NCBI RefSeq assembly: GCF_008801925.2
Contig: NZ_CP062803.1
Span: 1,798,001 to 1,862,000, forward strand
Length of the DNA: 64,000 nucleotides
Reading direction: 5' to 3'
DNA from: Cupriavidus basilensis
GTDB taxonomy: Bacteria > Pseudomonadota > Gammaproteobacteria > Burkholderiales > Burkholderiaceae
Below, piece after piece: positions 41,877-50,764 of the stretch (position 1 is the stretch's first letter; every line of letters begins with the position of its first letter). The translations under genes were made by a program, and so were the position numbers. The notes below the pieces were generated by a model that saw only the letters and a list, made by a program, of their open reading frames with translations, was not told the DNA's origin and searched no databases.

Positions 41877-42110
41877 GCGCGCGGGCAAGAGATTGATTGT
41901 GCAGGGGTGCGCATGGCTGATTTCCGTCCAGATATGCCCGCCCGTTGCCGGGCGATTGTCGATTGAGCGCTAGTCTACCCCGTGCGGGCTAATATGCGGC
42001 CAAGAGCATAACTTGTCCGGGCCGCCCAGGCTAGGGGGGGCCGCCGATGGGGAAAACCCGGAGGCGTGAGCCTGGCCGGAACCTGCCGATGGCCTTCAAC
42101 GGCGCCTTGC

Positions 42111-42671
42111 CTACCAATCCCGCACCCGGCCCGTATCCGTATGCACGAACTGTTCCTGCGCATAGAAGCCCACGCCGCCGGCGCGCAGCGAGAGCGCGGC
42201 GTCACGCAGGTCGGACAGCGCAACGCCGGGCAGGCGGATATCGATGGCTTTGCCGTCCATATGCAGGCTATGGCTGGCCACGCCGCCACCGCGCGTCTTG
42301 CGCAGCCGCGCGTTGGTGGCGGGGCTGCGATAGCCGGAGATGACCTGGAAGGGGGTCTCGCAGCACAGGGTTTGCCTCAGGCGGTAAAGCAGCGCGAACA
42401 GTTGCGGATCGATCACGCCGACCTCGCCCGAGTAGTGATCGCGCAGGAAGTGATTGAGCGCGGCCAGCGACCCGGGCACGAACTGATCGCCGACGGCGTA
42501 GACCAAGGCGATGCGCTCGCCGGTGTGGGTGTGCTCGAAGGACAAGCTGCGGGCATCGGGCAAGCTTGCCAGCGCGGCCCGGGCCGGCAACGGCAGCAGC
42601 GTGCCAGCCAGCACAAGCCCGCCGGCGTGCCGCAGGAACCGGCGGCGAGGATCGCTGGGCGGTCTGGTCAT
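42111..42671 (-). CDS. YcbK-like (DUF882, M15-type) murein peptidase, Tat-exported
   Basis: 186 residues. Twin-arginine-type signal (RRRFLRHAGGLVLAGTLL) then the DUF882/M15 fold: VISGYRSPATNARLR, GVASHSLHMDGKAIDIRLPG with the zinc-binding His/Asp set, and the late His in QFVHTDTG. E. coli YcbK (MepK) cleaves 3-3 peptide cross-links; the preceding gene encodes an L,D-transpeptidase that makes such links, supporting a matching role. The ATG at 42671 has GGGAG; the gap to the transpeptidase gene is 29 bases. Confidence 0.88.
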   Translation of the reverse strand: MTRPPSDPRRRFLRHAGGLVLAGTLLPLPARAALASLPDARSLSFEHTHTGERIALVYAVGDQFVPGSLAALNHFLRDHYSGEVGVIDPQLFALLYRLRQTLCCETPFQVISGYRSPATNARLRKTRGGGVASHSLHMDGKAIDIRLPGVALSDLRDAALSLRAGGVGFYAQEQFVHTDTGRVRDW

Positions 42672-42700
42672 CGAAAGCACTCCCCTTTGGTGCAATTGCC

Positions 42701-44284
42701 CTATCTTGCCTGCGTGCTGGCCAAGGCGGAAGCCCGCAGGCGGGCCGACCGTTGCCGCAGCGCCTCGTCAAGCACGCTGTCCAGCCCATAGATATCCGGG
42801 AAGAAGTAGATGCGAGCATCGGCCTTGACGATGGCCGTGCCGTAGGCAAGCACAACCGGCAAGGGCTGGCGCAGCCGCAGCGTGCTGGATTCTCCCTTCT
42901 CCATGGCCTGGCGGATGCGCGCCTCGGTCCAGCCGGGCGTGTCCTGCAGCACGAAGCCAGCCAGCGCCTCCGGCGCCTCGACACGGATGCAGCCATGGCT
43001 CAGGTCGCGTCGGTCCCGCGCGAACAGTTGCGGGGTGGGCGTGTGATGCAGGTAGATGTTCTCGTTGTTGGGGAAGACGAACTTGATGTCGCCAAGCGCA
43101 TTCATCGGGCCCGGGCGTTGCCGTATGCGCAGTTGGCCGCGCTGGACCGCATCCAGGCTGGCAGCCGACAGGGTGGTGATCACCTTGCCGTCGCCAGTGA
43201 CGAACTCGAAGCCTTGCCGCTCGAAATAGCCGGGATCGCGGCGCAGCCGGGGCACGGTTTCCGCGCGCGCGATGGACGGCGGCACGTTCCAGTAAGGACT
43301 GAACTCGATGAAGCGCATGTCCTCCTTGAACAGCGGCGTGCGCGTATCGAGCGCCTTGCCCACGATCACCTTCATTTCCGCCTTGACCTGGATGGCGCCG
43401 TCGTGGATTTCGTAGGCGCGCAATACGAACTCCGGCACGTTGACCACGATCATGCGCGGGCCCTCCAGCAGGGGCGTCCAGCGCAGGCGCTCCAGCGTCA
43501 GTTCGATCTGCCGCACGCGGCCGGCGAGCGGCGCGTTCAGTTGCGCGAACGTGCCCGCGCCGATGGCGCCATCCGCCTCCAGCCCGTGGCGAACCTGGAA
43601 CGCCTTGACGCCCTCCACCAGTTCGCCTTGGTAGCGTTCCGGGACCGGCGTGGCGGCGGGCAGGTCGCCTAGTGCGATCAGGCGCTGCGCCAGCACCGGC
43701 AGCCCGGCGTAGGCCTGCCCGGGCACCAGCTTCCTGCCGGGCAGCGGCGGCAGCGGTGCCTGCCAGGCCGGGTGGCCTGCCAGCGCGCGGTAGCGTGAAA
43801 GCGCCGCGCGCAGGCTGGCGTAGAGCGGGAACGACGGCGCCGCCTGCCGGACTGCCTCGGGCAGGTCCTGCCCGGCGACGGCTGCGCGCAGGAGGCGCGA
43901 CGGATCGAACTGCCGGTCCGGCGCCGGGGCAAATTTCTCGTGGATCGTGCCGGGATCGACCCGGCCGCCGTGCAGGTCGGCGAGATAGCGCTGCATTGCC
44001 GCCGTCAGCCTCTCGTCCAGCGAGGCGGCGGCTTCGGGCGTCAGTGGCGGCCCGTGCGCGGCCTGGCCCAGCGCGCGGTGCAGGCCCTCGGCATCATAAT
44101 CGCGGGGGTCCAGCCCGTCGGCCGTGGCGCCGTCGAGGATGCCGGCGGCCTGCCAGGCCTGGGCATTGGGATGGCCCTGCGAAAACCAGAGCGCTGCCGG
44201 CGCGGCCTGCACGGCCAGCGCGATGCCATGGCAACTCAAGGCCCATGCGGCCAGCAGGCCGGCAAGGACCCGGGGCGCCCTCAT
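42701..44284 (-). CDS. L,D-transpeptidase, YcbB/LdtD-like
   Basis: 527 residues with a signal peptide (AGLLAAWALSCHGIALA). A scaffold domain is followed by a peptidoglycan-binding repeat (VKAFQVRHGLEADGAIGAGTFAQLN) and the YkuD catalytic domain (MIVVNVPEFVLRAYE, MKVIVGK, then SHGCIRVEAPEAL with the catalytic Cys). It forms 3-3 cross-links in peptidoglycan from the periplasmic side. Its ATG overlaps the stop of the universal stress protein gene (ATGA at 44281-44284), so it is translated together with that gene. Confidence 0.9.
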   Translation of the reverse strand: MRAPRVLAGLLAAWALSCHGIALAVQAAPAALWFSQGHPNAQAWQAAGILDGATADGLDPRDYDAEGLHRALGQAAHGPPLTPEAAASLDERLTAAMQRYLADLHGGRVDPGTIHEKFAPAPDRQFDPSRLLRAAVAGQDLPEAVRQAAPSFPLYASLRAALSRYRALAGHPAWQAPLPPLPGRKLVPGQAYAGLPVLAQRLIALGDLPAATPVPERYQGELVEGVKAFQVRHGLEADGAIGAGTFAQLNAPLAGRVRQIELTLERLRWTPLLEGPRMIVVNVPEFVLRAYEIHDGAIQVKAEMKVIVGKALDTRTPLFKEDMRFIEFSPYWNVPPSIARAETVPRLRRDPGYFERQGFEFVTGDGKVITTLSAASLDAVQRGQLRIRQRPGPMNALGDIKFVFPNNENIYLHHTPTPQLFARDRRDLSHGCIRVEAPEALAGFVLQDTPGWTEARIRQAMEKGESSTLRLRQPLPVVLAYGTAIVKADARIYFFPDIYGLDSVLDEALRQRSARLRASALASTQAR

Positions 44285-44736
44285 TCCTCGATCTCGCTGC
44301 GCACCATCAGCACCGGCTTGTTGCTCTTGTGCACCACGCCTTCGGACACACTGCCCATGACCAGGCGCCGGAAGCCGCGGCGGCCGTGCGTGCCGATCAC
44401 GATCAGGTCCGCATTCCAGCGGTCGGCTTGCTCCACGATCGTGGTGGAGATCTGCCCGGGGGAAACGGGCTTCTCGAGGATCAGCGTCGAATGCGGGACG
44501 CCGGCATCCGCCAGGCGCGCGGCGGCCGCTGCCAGCGCATCGCGTCCCGCGGCCAGGATGCCTTCCATCAGTTTGCGGGGGTCGTAGCTGCCCGCCGTGA
44601 AGAAGATATCGTTGTCGTCCGCCACGAAGAGCACCTTTACCTCGCTGCCGGTCGCCTTGGCCACCGTGATGGCCTGGGTCAGCGCTAGTTCCGAAGAGCG
44701 GCTGCCGTCCACCGCGAGCAATATTCTCTGGTACAT
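44281..44736 (-). CDS. Universal stress protein (UspA family)
   Basis: 151 residues, a single Usp domain: RILLAVDGSRSSELAL at the start and the ATP-binding GTHGRRGFRRLVMGSVSEGVV near the end. AGGAGG precedes the ATG at 44736. First gene of a three-gene unit with the L,D-transpeptidase and YcbK-like peptidase. An FNR-type box lies about 118 bases upstream. Confidence 0.92.
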   Translation of the reverse strand: MYQRILLAVDGSRSSELALTQAITVAKATGSEVKVLFVADDNDIFFTAGSYDPRKLMEGILAAGRDALAAAAARLADAGVPHSTLILEKPVSPGQISTTIVEQADRWNADLIVIGTHGRRGFRRLVMGSVSEGVVHKSNKPVLMVRSEIEE

Positions 44737-44847
44737 GGTCCGTGCCTCCTGGCTGGATGTCGCCATGTTGCAATGTCGATAGTCGATAGGAAAGCGCGCA
44801 TGGGAGCGGCTTCCATCTGCAGCTTAGAGGGCTGGGCACGGGACGTA

Positions 44848-44861
44848 TTGATGCACGTCAA
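44848..44861. promoter_or_regulatory. FNR-type box (TTGAT-GCAC-GTCAA)
   Basis: Nine of ten positions match TTGAT-N4-ATCAA. It is located between two divergent universal stress protein genes, nearer the minus-strand one (centre 118 bases before its start). Confidence 0.55.
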
Positions 44862-44923
44862 GCCACCCGGGCGCTGCGCACAAAGCGCGCAAGCGGCGCG
44901 TGCCCGGGAAAGCAGCAAATGCC

Positions 44924-44937
44924 ATGATCTACATCAA
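44924..44937 (+). promoter_or_regulatory. FNR-type box (ATGAT-CTAC-ATCAA) before Usp gene
   Basis: Nine of ten positions match. The centre at 44930.5 is about 41.5 bases before a start site near 44972, and a TACACA-like -10 sequence lies at 44957-44962. This is the geometry of a class II FNR-activated promoter for the gene at 45017. Confidence 0.6.
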
Positions 44938-45016
44938 CACCATGCTTGCCCGGGCGTACACACTGGAAGCGTCTGCCGCAAGCTGCGGCGCCTGTCTTTC
45001 CAGCGGGAGGTACAAG

Positions 45017-45517
45017 ATGTACAGCAAGATCCTGGTTGCCGTGGATGGCAGCGAGTCCGCCGATCGGGCGCTGGGGGAGGCGCTGCGCCTGGCCGCCGCG
45101 CTGCGCTCGGAACTCACCGTGGTGCATGTGATCGATAACAGCTACCTCAGGTACGAGGTCGGCTACATCGACCTGACAGACCTGCGTGCCGGCCTGCTCG
45201 AAGGCGGGCAGATCCTGCTGGACGAAGCCAAGGCCAAGGCGGCGGCTGCGCAGGTGACATGCAAGACGCTGATGGTGGATGAAGCCCTGGCGCTGGGCGA
45301 CGTGGCCAACGCGATCGAGCAGGTGGCGCAGCAGACCGGGGCGGAGTTGCTGGTGCTGGGCACGCACGGACGCCGCGGCGTGCGGCGCTTGCTGATGGGC
45401 AGCGTTGCCGAAGCGCTGGTGCGGCAATGCCGCCAGCCGGTTCTGCTGGTGCACGCGCCCCAGGCTGAGGCGAACGCGGCCACAAAGCTGGCATCCGGCG
45501 CGACGGCGAAGCCATGA
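45017..45517 (+). CDS. Universal stress protein (UspA family)
   Basis: 166 residues. KILVAVDGSESADRAL and LGTHGRRGVRRLLMGSVAEALV are the Usp nucleotide-binding signatures. GGGAGG precedes the ATG at 45017. Its stop overlaps the start of the SYLF gene (ATGA at 45514-45517), giving a Usp-SYLF-flavodoxin operon. An FNR-type box 86 bases upstream predicts induction at low oxygen. Confidence 0.92.
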   Translation: MYSKILVAVDGSESADRALGEALRLAAALRSELTVVHVIDNSYLRYEVGYIDLTDLRAGLLEGGQILLDEAKAKAAAAQVTCKTLMVDEALALGDVANAIEQVAQQTGAELLVLGTHGRRGVRRLLMGSVAEALVRQCRQPVLLVHAPQAEANAATKLASGATAKP

Positions 45518-46122
45518 CCCCAACGTTGCCGGCTGCCGCCAGGCGGCGGCGCCTGGCATGCCGGGCGCTCGCCGGAGCTGCCGTGCTGTGCTGCGCAGCA
45601 GGCCTGCCGGCGCCCGCGTGGGCAGGTCCAGCCGCCGACAAGCGCGTGCTGGATGCCGACGAGCTCGATGCGCGCTGCGAAGCCGTGCTGGTGCGCCTGA
45701 TGGCGCGCAACCCCGGCGTGCGGGCCCTGCTGGACAAGGCCAGCGGCGTGCTGGTGTTTCCCGATGTGCTTGCCGGCGGCGCGGTGGCGGGCGTGGAGCA
45801 GGGCGACGGCATGATGCGTGGCGCAGGCGGGGACAAGGCCTATTACCGGCTGATTGGCGCCTCGCTCGGGGCGCAGGCGGGCATGGCATCCAGGGCCGTG
45901 GTGCTGGTGTTCCTGACCGGGCAGGCGCTGGAACGCTTCCGTGCCAGCCAGGGCTGGACCGTGGGCGTGGACGGGTCGGTGTCCGTCCTGAGCCTGGGCA
46001 TCGGTGCCAGCCTGGATAGCAACACCGTGCGGGGCGATATTGCGGGCTTCGTGCTGGCCAACGGCGGCGTCATGATCAGCCTGTCGCTGGTCGGCACGCG
46101 GATAACCCGGATCGAGAGCTGA
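45514..46122 (+). CDS. Exported SYLF-domain (Ysc84-like) protein
   Basis: 202 residues with a signal peptide (ALAGAAVLCCAAGLPAPAWA). The SYLF/Ysc84 domain is seen as SGVLVFPDVLAGGAVAGVEQGDGMM, YYRLIGASLGAQAG and the C-terminal VDGSVSVLSLGIGASLDS. In other organisms this domain binds phosphoinositides or membranes; the bacterial role is not known. Coupled to the Usp gene by a 4-base overlap. Confidence 0.85.
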   Translation: MTPTLPAAARRRRLACRALAGAAVLCCAAGLPAPAWAGPAADKRVLDADELDARCEAVLVRLMARNPGVRALLDKASGVLVFPDVLAGGAVAGVEQGDGMMRGAGGDKAYYRLIGASLGAQAGMASRAVVLVFLTGQALERFRASQGWTVGVDGSVSVLSLGIGASLDSNTVRGDIAGFVLANGGVMISLSLVGTRITRIES

Positions 46123-46132
46123 GGAGCCATCG

Positions 46133-46663
46133 ATGGAAAAGATCCTGATCGTTTATTACTCGCGCACCGGCACGGCGCGCCAGGCCGCGGAAGAACTGGC
46201 GGCGCAATCCGGCTGGCCGCTGGCGGAGGTCGGCGACCAGGCCAGCCGCGCCGGCTTGCTGGGCGATGTGCGCTGCGTGCTCGATATCTTGTTGCAGCGC
46301 CATGTAGGCTACCGCTACGCCGGCCCGGCGCTGGACGATTGCCAGCGGCTTGTCATCGTCGCACCCATCTGGATCGGCCACTTGGCCGCACCCATGCGCA
46401 GCTTCCTGCGTGACCACATGCCACTGACCTGCAAGACGTCGGTGATCTGCGTGATGGCCCGGCAAGGCGCTTTCCGGGCGGCAGAGGAGGTCGCCCGGCT
46501 GGCCACGGAGCCGCCGTCGCCGGTACTGGCGCTGCGCCAGGCCGATGTGGCCAGCGGGGCGGCAATGCAGGCCCTGCGCGCGCTTACCGAGCAGGTGGAA
46601 GCCGCCAATGGCCGCAGCGGCGGCGCGCAGCGGCCAGCATGGCTGTCGCCCAAGGAAGCCTGA
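46133..46663 (+). CDS. Flavodoxin-family protein
   Basis: 176 residues. ILIVYYSRTGTARQAAEEL is the FMN phosphate-binding loop of flavodoxins, and IVAPIWIGHLAAPMRSFL supplies the isoalloxazine side. It should be a soluble FMN electron carrier or quinone reductase-like protein. GAGGAG precedes the start; the gap to the SYLF gene is 10 bases, same operon. It converges with the kinase-like gene at 46691. Confidence 0.85.
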   Translation: MEKILIVYYSRTGTARQAAEELAAQSGWPLAEVGDQASRAGLLGDVRCVLDILLQRHVGYRYAGPALDDCQRLVIVAPIWIGHLAAPMRSFLRDHMPLTCKTSVICVMARQGAFRAAEEVARLATEPPSPVLALRQADVASGAAMQALRALTEQVEAANGRSGGAQRPAWLSPKEA

Positions 46664-46690
46664 GCGGGCAAGTTGCCACGAACCGCCCAA

Positions 46691-48244
46691 TCAGCCGGAC
46701 AAAACGGTATCGCCTATGCGCACCACATGGCGCCATTCATCGCTGCCCAATGGCTCCTGGGCGCGCCGCTGCCACTCCAGCACCTGGAGGTCCGCCTCGG
46801 AAGGATCGCCGCCCTGGCGCGCGCGCGTGACGATCCGTTCGCGCAGGGTGGCCAGGCTTGCATGGCAGTCGACGATGGAAAAGCCAGCTCCACGGCGCGC
46901 GGCCAGCGACGCAAACCGCCGCCGCTCGGCGCGCGCAAGGAAGGTCGCATCGGCAATCATGGGGAATCCGGCGCCACTGCCGAGCCGGCAGATTGCCAGC
47001 AGCCGCCGGTAGACGCGGGCGGTGTGTTGCGCCGTGTAAAGGTCGCCGTGCGCGTCCGGATTGCCAGGTGTATCGGCAAGTTGATGGCCATGTGCAAGCG
47101 CAAGGCGTTTGCGCTCCACGTCGGCGCGCACGCGCACCATGGCCGCGGCCAGCGCCAGCTGGTGGGCAACGGTGCTTTTGCCGCTGCCCGAGAGGCCATG
47201 CATGATGGTGATCGCGCCCGGATTGCGCGTCAGCGCGGCACTGGCCAGCGCGAGCAGATCGTTGCAGCGCATCTGCGCCGCCGCCATTTCCGCGGCGGTG
47301 CCGGTGCCGGTGCCTGCCGCGCTGCGCTGGTGCGCCCGCTCGAGCAGCACGCGGGCGCGCACCACGGCGCGCAGCGCCGTGTAGAACGGCAATATCGCCA
47401 GGCCGGCATAGTCGCCGCTGCATTCCAGGTAGGTATTGATCAGCCGGTAGGCCAGGTCTTGCCGGCTGGCATGGAGCAGATCCATGAAAACAAAGGCGGT
47501 ATCGCTGATGGTGTCGATCCAGCGTAGCCCCGCATCGAACTCCAGGCAATCGAATGGCGTGGGCTCGCCATCGATCAAGGCGATATTGCCAAGGTGCAGG
47601 TCGCCGTGGCACTCCCTGACATGGCCGCTTGCCAGCCGCTTGGCAAATGCCGGTTGCAGCGCCACGGCCCGCTCGCGCAGCAGCGCCGCCACGCGTGCCG
47701 CCGCGCCGGTGCCCGAGGCGAGGGCGGCAACGCCCGCCATGGCTTGTTGCGCCACCGCCGCGATCCGTGCCGGCGTGCCATGCCCGGTGCCGCCGCTGGC
47801 GACCGGCGCGGCCAGGTGGATCGCGGCAAGCCGGCGGGCCAGCGTCTCGACATGGGTGCCGGTTAGCCGGTTTGTCTGCGCCATCGCGCAGAACAGGTCT
47901 TGCTGGCGGAAGCGGCGCATCTTTACCGCGTACTCCAGCGCTTGGCCGGTACCGCCTACCCGGACCTCCCCGGGGTCGGGTCCCGCCACGATCGGCACCA
48001 CGCCGAGGTAGAGCGCCGCCGCCATCCTGCGATTCAGTTCGAGTTCGGCCTGGCAATCCGCCTCGCGGGCGGCCAGCGTGCCGAAGTCGACGAAGTCCAG
48101 GCGCACGGGCTTGCGCACCTTGTAGGCAAAGGGCCCGGCAAGGAAGACTTGCGAGATGTGCGTCTCGATCAGGCTGACCTTGCCCACCGGATGCGGGTAA
48201 GCCGCGGGCCGCATCAACGCTTGCGTGAGTGCCGCCGGTTCCAT
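46691..48244 (-). CDS. Fused aminoglycoside-phosphotransferase-like and P-loop kinase protein
   Basis: 517 residues. The N-terminal part has the APH/choline-kinase catalytic motif ECHGDLHLGNIALIDGEPTPFDCLEFD (about 212-238). From about 340 a second domain begins with the Walker A GLSGSGKSTVAHQLAL, similar to small P-loop kinases. This two-domain architecture is found as one gene in many proteobacteria, often near stress genes; its substrate is unknown. GGGAG precedes the start. It converges with the flavodoxin gene. Confidence 0.82.
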   Translation of the reverse strand: MEPAALTQALMRPAAYPHPVGKVSLIETHISQVFLAGPFAYKVRKPVRLDFVDFGTLAAREADCQAELELNRRMAAALYLGVVPIVAGPDPGEVRVGGTGQALEYAVKMRRFRQQDLFCAMAQTNRLTGTHVETLARRLAAIHLAAPVASGGTGHGTPARIAAVAQQAMAGVAALASGTGAAARVAALLRERAVALQPAFAKRLASGHVRECHGDLHLGNIALIDGEPTPFDCLEFDAGLRWIDTISDTAFVFMDLLHASRQDLAYRLINTYLECSGDYAGLAILPFYTALRAVVRARVLLERAHQRSAAGTGTGTAAEMAAAQMRCNDLLALASAALTRNPGAITIMHGLSGSGKSTVAHQLALAAAMVRVRADVERKRLALAHGHQLADTPGNPDAHGDLYTAQHTARVYRRLLAICRLGSGAGFPMIADATFLARAERRRFASLAARRGAGFSIVDCHASLATLRERIVTRARQGGDPSEADLQVLEWQRRAQEPLGSDEWRHVVRIGDTVLSG

Positions 48245-48321
48245 GCCGCGTTCTCCCAGGTGCCTGTCTCCCCGATTGGACAGGTCATGTACCCATGCTA
48301 TGCACGTGCCTGGAAGTTAGC

Positions 48322-48362
48322 TTGATGCGGATCAAGCCGAGCGGCAACCACGCGCCTATATT
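48322..48362 (+). promoter_or_regulatory. FNR-dependent promoter: perfect FNR box and -10
   Basis: TTGAT-GCGG-ATCAA (48322-48335) is a perfect FNR palindrome. TATATT (48357-48362) lies where the -10 box of a class II FNR promoter belongs (box centre 48328.5, expected start site near 48370). It points at the small lipoprotein gene starting at 48443. Confidence 0.75.
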
Positions 48363-48442
48363 GAAGCGGAACGAGGGTTCGGCGCGGCAGGCCACGGGCG
48401 TGACAAGCCGGTGCGCGCAAGCGCCGGCAACCGGAGGCGGCG

Positions 48443-48703
48443 ATGAAGATGACAGTTCCCCACCAACTTGCTACGGGCGGCTGCGTGAGCCGGCGCGGCC
48501 TTGCGGCTTGCCTGGCGGCCATGCTTTGCGCTGGTTGCGCGCCGGGACCCGAGTGGTGGCGGCCGCCCAGGCCCAAGGCCGACGCGATCGCGCCCGCCGC
48601 CCCGATGCACGCCTGGAATGCCATGCGCCTGTCCGATCCGTTGCTGGCAGCCACTGCCGCTGCCATCGAGGCGCCGCGCCAGCCGGCGCACGCCTGCGTC
48701 TAG
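48443..48703 (+). CDS. Small predicted lipoprotein
   Basis: 86 residues. A signal of the lipoprotein type ends in LCAGC (Cys ~32); the short mature part is Ala/Pro-rich (PGPEWWRPPRPKADAIAPAA) without a recognised domain. A good ribosome binding site (CCGGAGG) and a strong FNR-type promoter support a real gene despite its size. It shares its last bases with the convergent DUF1488 gene: CTAG at 48700-48703 holds both stop codons. Confidence 0.6.
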   Translation: MKMTVPHQLATGGCVSRRGLAACLAAMLCAGCAPGPEWWRPPRPKADAIAPAAPMHAWNAMRLSDPLLAATAAAIEAPRQPAHACV

Positions 48704-48981
48704 CGCGCGAAACGGAAATGACCGCTGTGCAGCACGATGTGGTGAGCCGAGGTCATTTCAAACAGTTGCTGCGCCACGCATTCGATATCCTCGCGGTGCC
48801 CTTCGAAGGCTTGGATGAGGTCGTCCGGCCGGTACGAACGCGCACCGAAGTGGTCTTCCAGTGCCTCCGCCGTGATCGCGTAGCTGGCCGGGATGCCGTC
48901 GACGCTGGCAGCGCACTCGAGACAGAGATCAGCCGGGCGATACGAGGGGATGGTTTTTGCAAAGACGATCTTGATGGTCAT
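48700..48981 (-). CDS. DUF1488 family protein
   Basis: 93 residues. The pattern CLECAASVDGIPASYAITAEALEDHFGA and a C-terminal HIVLHSGHFRF is that of DUF1488, a small family of unknown role. The ATG at 48981 fits family length, and GAGG lies close before it. The gene is downstream of fnr on the same strand, 169 bases away, and its stop shares CTAG with the convergent lipoprotein gene. Confidence 0.8.
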   Translation of the reverse strand: MTIKIVFAKTIPSYRPADLCLECAASVDGIPASYAITAEALEDHFGARSYRPDDLIQAFEGHREDIECVAQQLFEMTSAHHIVLHSGHFRFAR

Positions 48982-49150
48982 GGCCTCGACCCCGGGGAAG
49001 AGAAACAAGGAAGGTGCAAAAAGGACGGCGCCATGAAGTGCAAGGCGGAGCACGGGAAAGGCGAGCGCCGCGGGCACGCCGCGGCAGCTTTCTGCCAGTC
49101 TAGGCACTACGGTTGCAGCCGCAAGGGGCGGCTTGTGCAACGGTGCCCGC

Positions 49151-49951
49151 CTAGATGCGGTCCAGCGCGTCAAGATCCAGCAAGGTCACGCGCTTGCCCT
49201 TGACCTCGATGAGGCCATCGCGCTGGAAGCGCGACAAGGTGCGGCTGACGGTCTCGAGCTTGATGCCCAGGTAGCTGCCGATTTCTTCGCGCGTCATGCG
49301 CAGCGCGAGGTCGCGCCGGGAGTAGCCGCGCGCATGCTGGCGCGCCGAGATATTGAGCAGGAATGCCGCAACGCGCTGCTCGGCGCACAAACTGGCGAGC
49401 AGCAGCATCACGCCCGATTCGCGCACGATCTCGCTGCTTAGCATGCGGTGCACGTGCTGCTGCAGCGAGCGCATCTCGCGGCAGAGCGCTTCTAGCAGAT
49501 GGAAGGGAATGACGCACACCGCGCTGTCTTCCAGGGCGATGGCGTCGCAGGCGTGGTGCTCCGTGCAGATGCCATCCAGCCCGAGCGTCTCGCCGGTGAG
49601 GAAGAAGCCGCTGACCTGCTCGCAGCCGTTCTGGTGCGCCAACACCGTCTTGAACGATCCGGAACGCAGCGCATAGATGCTCTGAAAGGCGTCGCCGGCC
49701 CGGTAAAGTGCTTCGCCGCGCCGGACCATGCGCCAGTTGTGGATCACGGCATCGAGCCTGGAGCGATCCGCATCGTTCAGGTTGCCACCCATGCAGATGG
49801 CGCGCATGGCGCAGCTTGAGCAATTTGCCTTGTGAGACACCGTGGCCGGCGGGGTGGGTTCCAGGGGCAGGAAATCCAGCAATTGGGGGCTGTGAAAGGC
49901 CTGGGGCATCGCCGCAGGCGCTTTCGCTTGCTGTTGCAGGTACGCTGACAT
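49151..49951 (-). CDS. fnr: FNR-type oxygen-sensing transcriptional regulator
   Basis: 266 residues. CSSCAMRAIC at about 44-53 gives the C-x2-C-x5-C iron-sulfur ligands of FNR, and a fourth Cys lies at about 129 (LDGICTEHH). The cyclic-nucleotide-like domain is followed by the DNA-reading helix EEIGSYLGIKLETVSRTLSRFQ, with the E-xx-SR residues that recognise TTGAT. It should hold a 4Fe-4S cluster and activate genes when oxygen is low. AAAGGA precedes the ATG at 49951. Matching boxes lie before several nearby genes. Confidence 0.92.
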   Translation of the reverse strand: MSAYLQQQAKAPAAMPQAFHSPQLLDFLPLEPTPPATVSHKANCSSCAMRAICMGGNLNDADRSRLDAVIHNWRMVRRGEALYRAGDAFQSIYALRSGSFKTVLAHQNGCEQVSGFFLTGETLGLDGICTEHHACDAIALEDSAVCVIPFHLLEALCREMRSLQQHVHRMLSSEIVRESGVMLLLASLCAEQRVAAFLLNISARQHARGYSRRDLALRMTREEIGSYLGIKLETVSRTLSRFQRDGLIEVKGKRVTLLDLDALDRI

Positions 49952-50058
49952 GGCTGATTCCTTTGTCTCTGGTCTCTTATCTCTTGCCCCTGGCCGCTCG
50001 GACTGGCCACTGCGCTCGGGCGTGTTTGCCGCCGATGCCGGGCAAAGCGCTGCGCGCG

Positions 50059-50490
50059 CTATGCCGCGGTGTGTTCCGGTGCCGCCGCCCGAGCGCTTAT
50101 CTTCTGCGCCGCAAGGCGCAGCAGGGTGCTGCGCAACGCGTCGAATTCCATGGTCTTGTCGAAGAAGTACGACGCGCCAGCCCGCAGGCAAGCACTGCGC
50201 ATTGGCGCCGCCGGGCAGTTGCTCAGGACGACCACGATCGCCTGGCGGCGCATTTTTCGCAGGCCCTGCAGTGCGCTCAGCCCCGATCGGCCATACCGGC
50301 TCAGGCTGAGGATGACAACGTCGGGCAACAGGATCTGCGCGGCCAGCAGTGCGGCGCGTGGCTCGCGGGCCTGGGCGAGCAGTTCCACTTCCTGGATCGA
50401 TCTGAGCATCCTGGCCTGCCGCGCGCCGATCAGGGCCGAGTCCTCGAGCAGCAGGACGCTCAGACGATCGGGAAGAAACATGGTGTTCAT
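50059..50490 (-). CDS. Stand-alone receiver protein lacking the phospho-acceptor Asp
   Basis: 143 residues. The receiver fold is clear: LLLEDSALIG with the acidic pair (E16, D17), VVVLS (Ser ~90) and YFFDKTMEF with Lys ~112. The position of the phosphorylated Asp is Ser 62 in PDVVILSLSRYGRSG. No output domain follows. It is probably an atypical receiver working by protein contact. Two ATGs (50490, 50481) are possible; neither has a strong ribosome binding site. It lies upstream of fnr on the same strand and divergent from a NarXL-like pair. Confidence 0.82.
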   Translation of the reverse strand: MNTMFLPDRLSVLLLEDSALIGARQARMLRSIQEVELLAQAREPRAALLAAQILLPDVVILSLSRYGRSGLSALQGLRKMRRQAIVVVLSNCPAAPMRSACLRAGASYFFDKTMEFDALRSTLLRLAAQKISARAAAPEHTAA

Positions 50491-50764
50491 GCCATCGAGT
50501 ATGGTTTGCGCCGTGGCAGGAAAAAAGAAGCGGTCGCTGAGAGTGCTGTCTGAATGAGGAAGGCCCCTGTCAGGCAAACCTGACAAAGACCATAGGCTAT
50601 CCGGACGATGGCACCCCCTATGCCCACCTCGCTATATTGCGAGCACATCACAGAGGGCGTGTGCATTTCACCCAAATCGCCTACCTTTACAGGAGAGCCT
50701 CCGGCGATCCTCGCGGGATCCACGCAGGACTTGCCGACCCTCCGGGAGCACTTCGCGACCAGCC

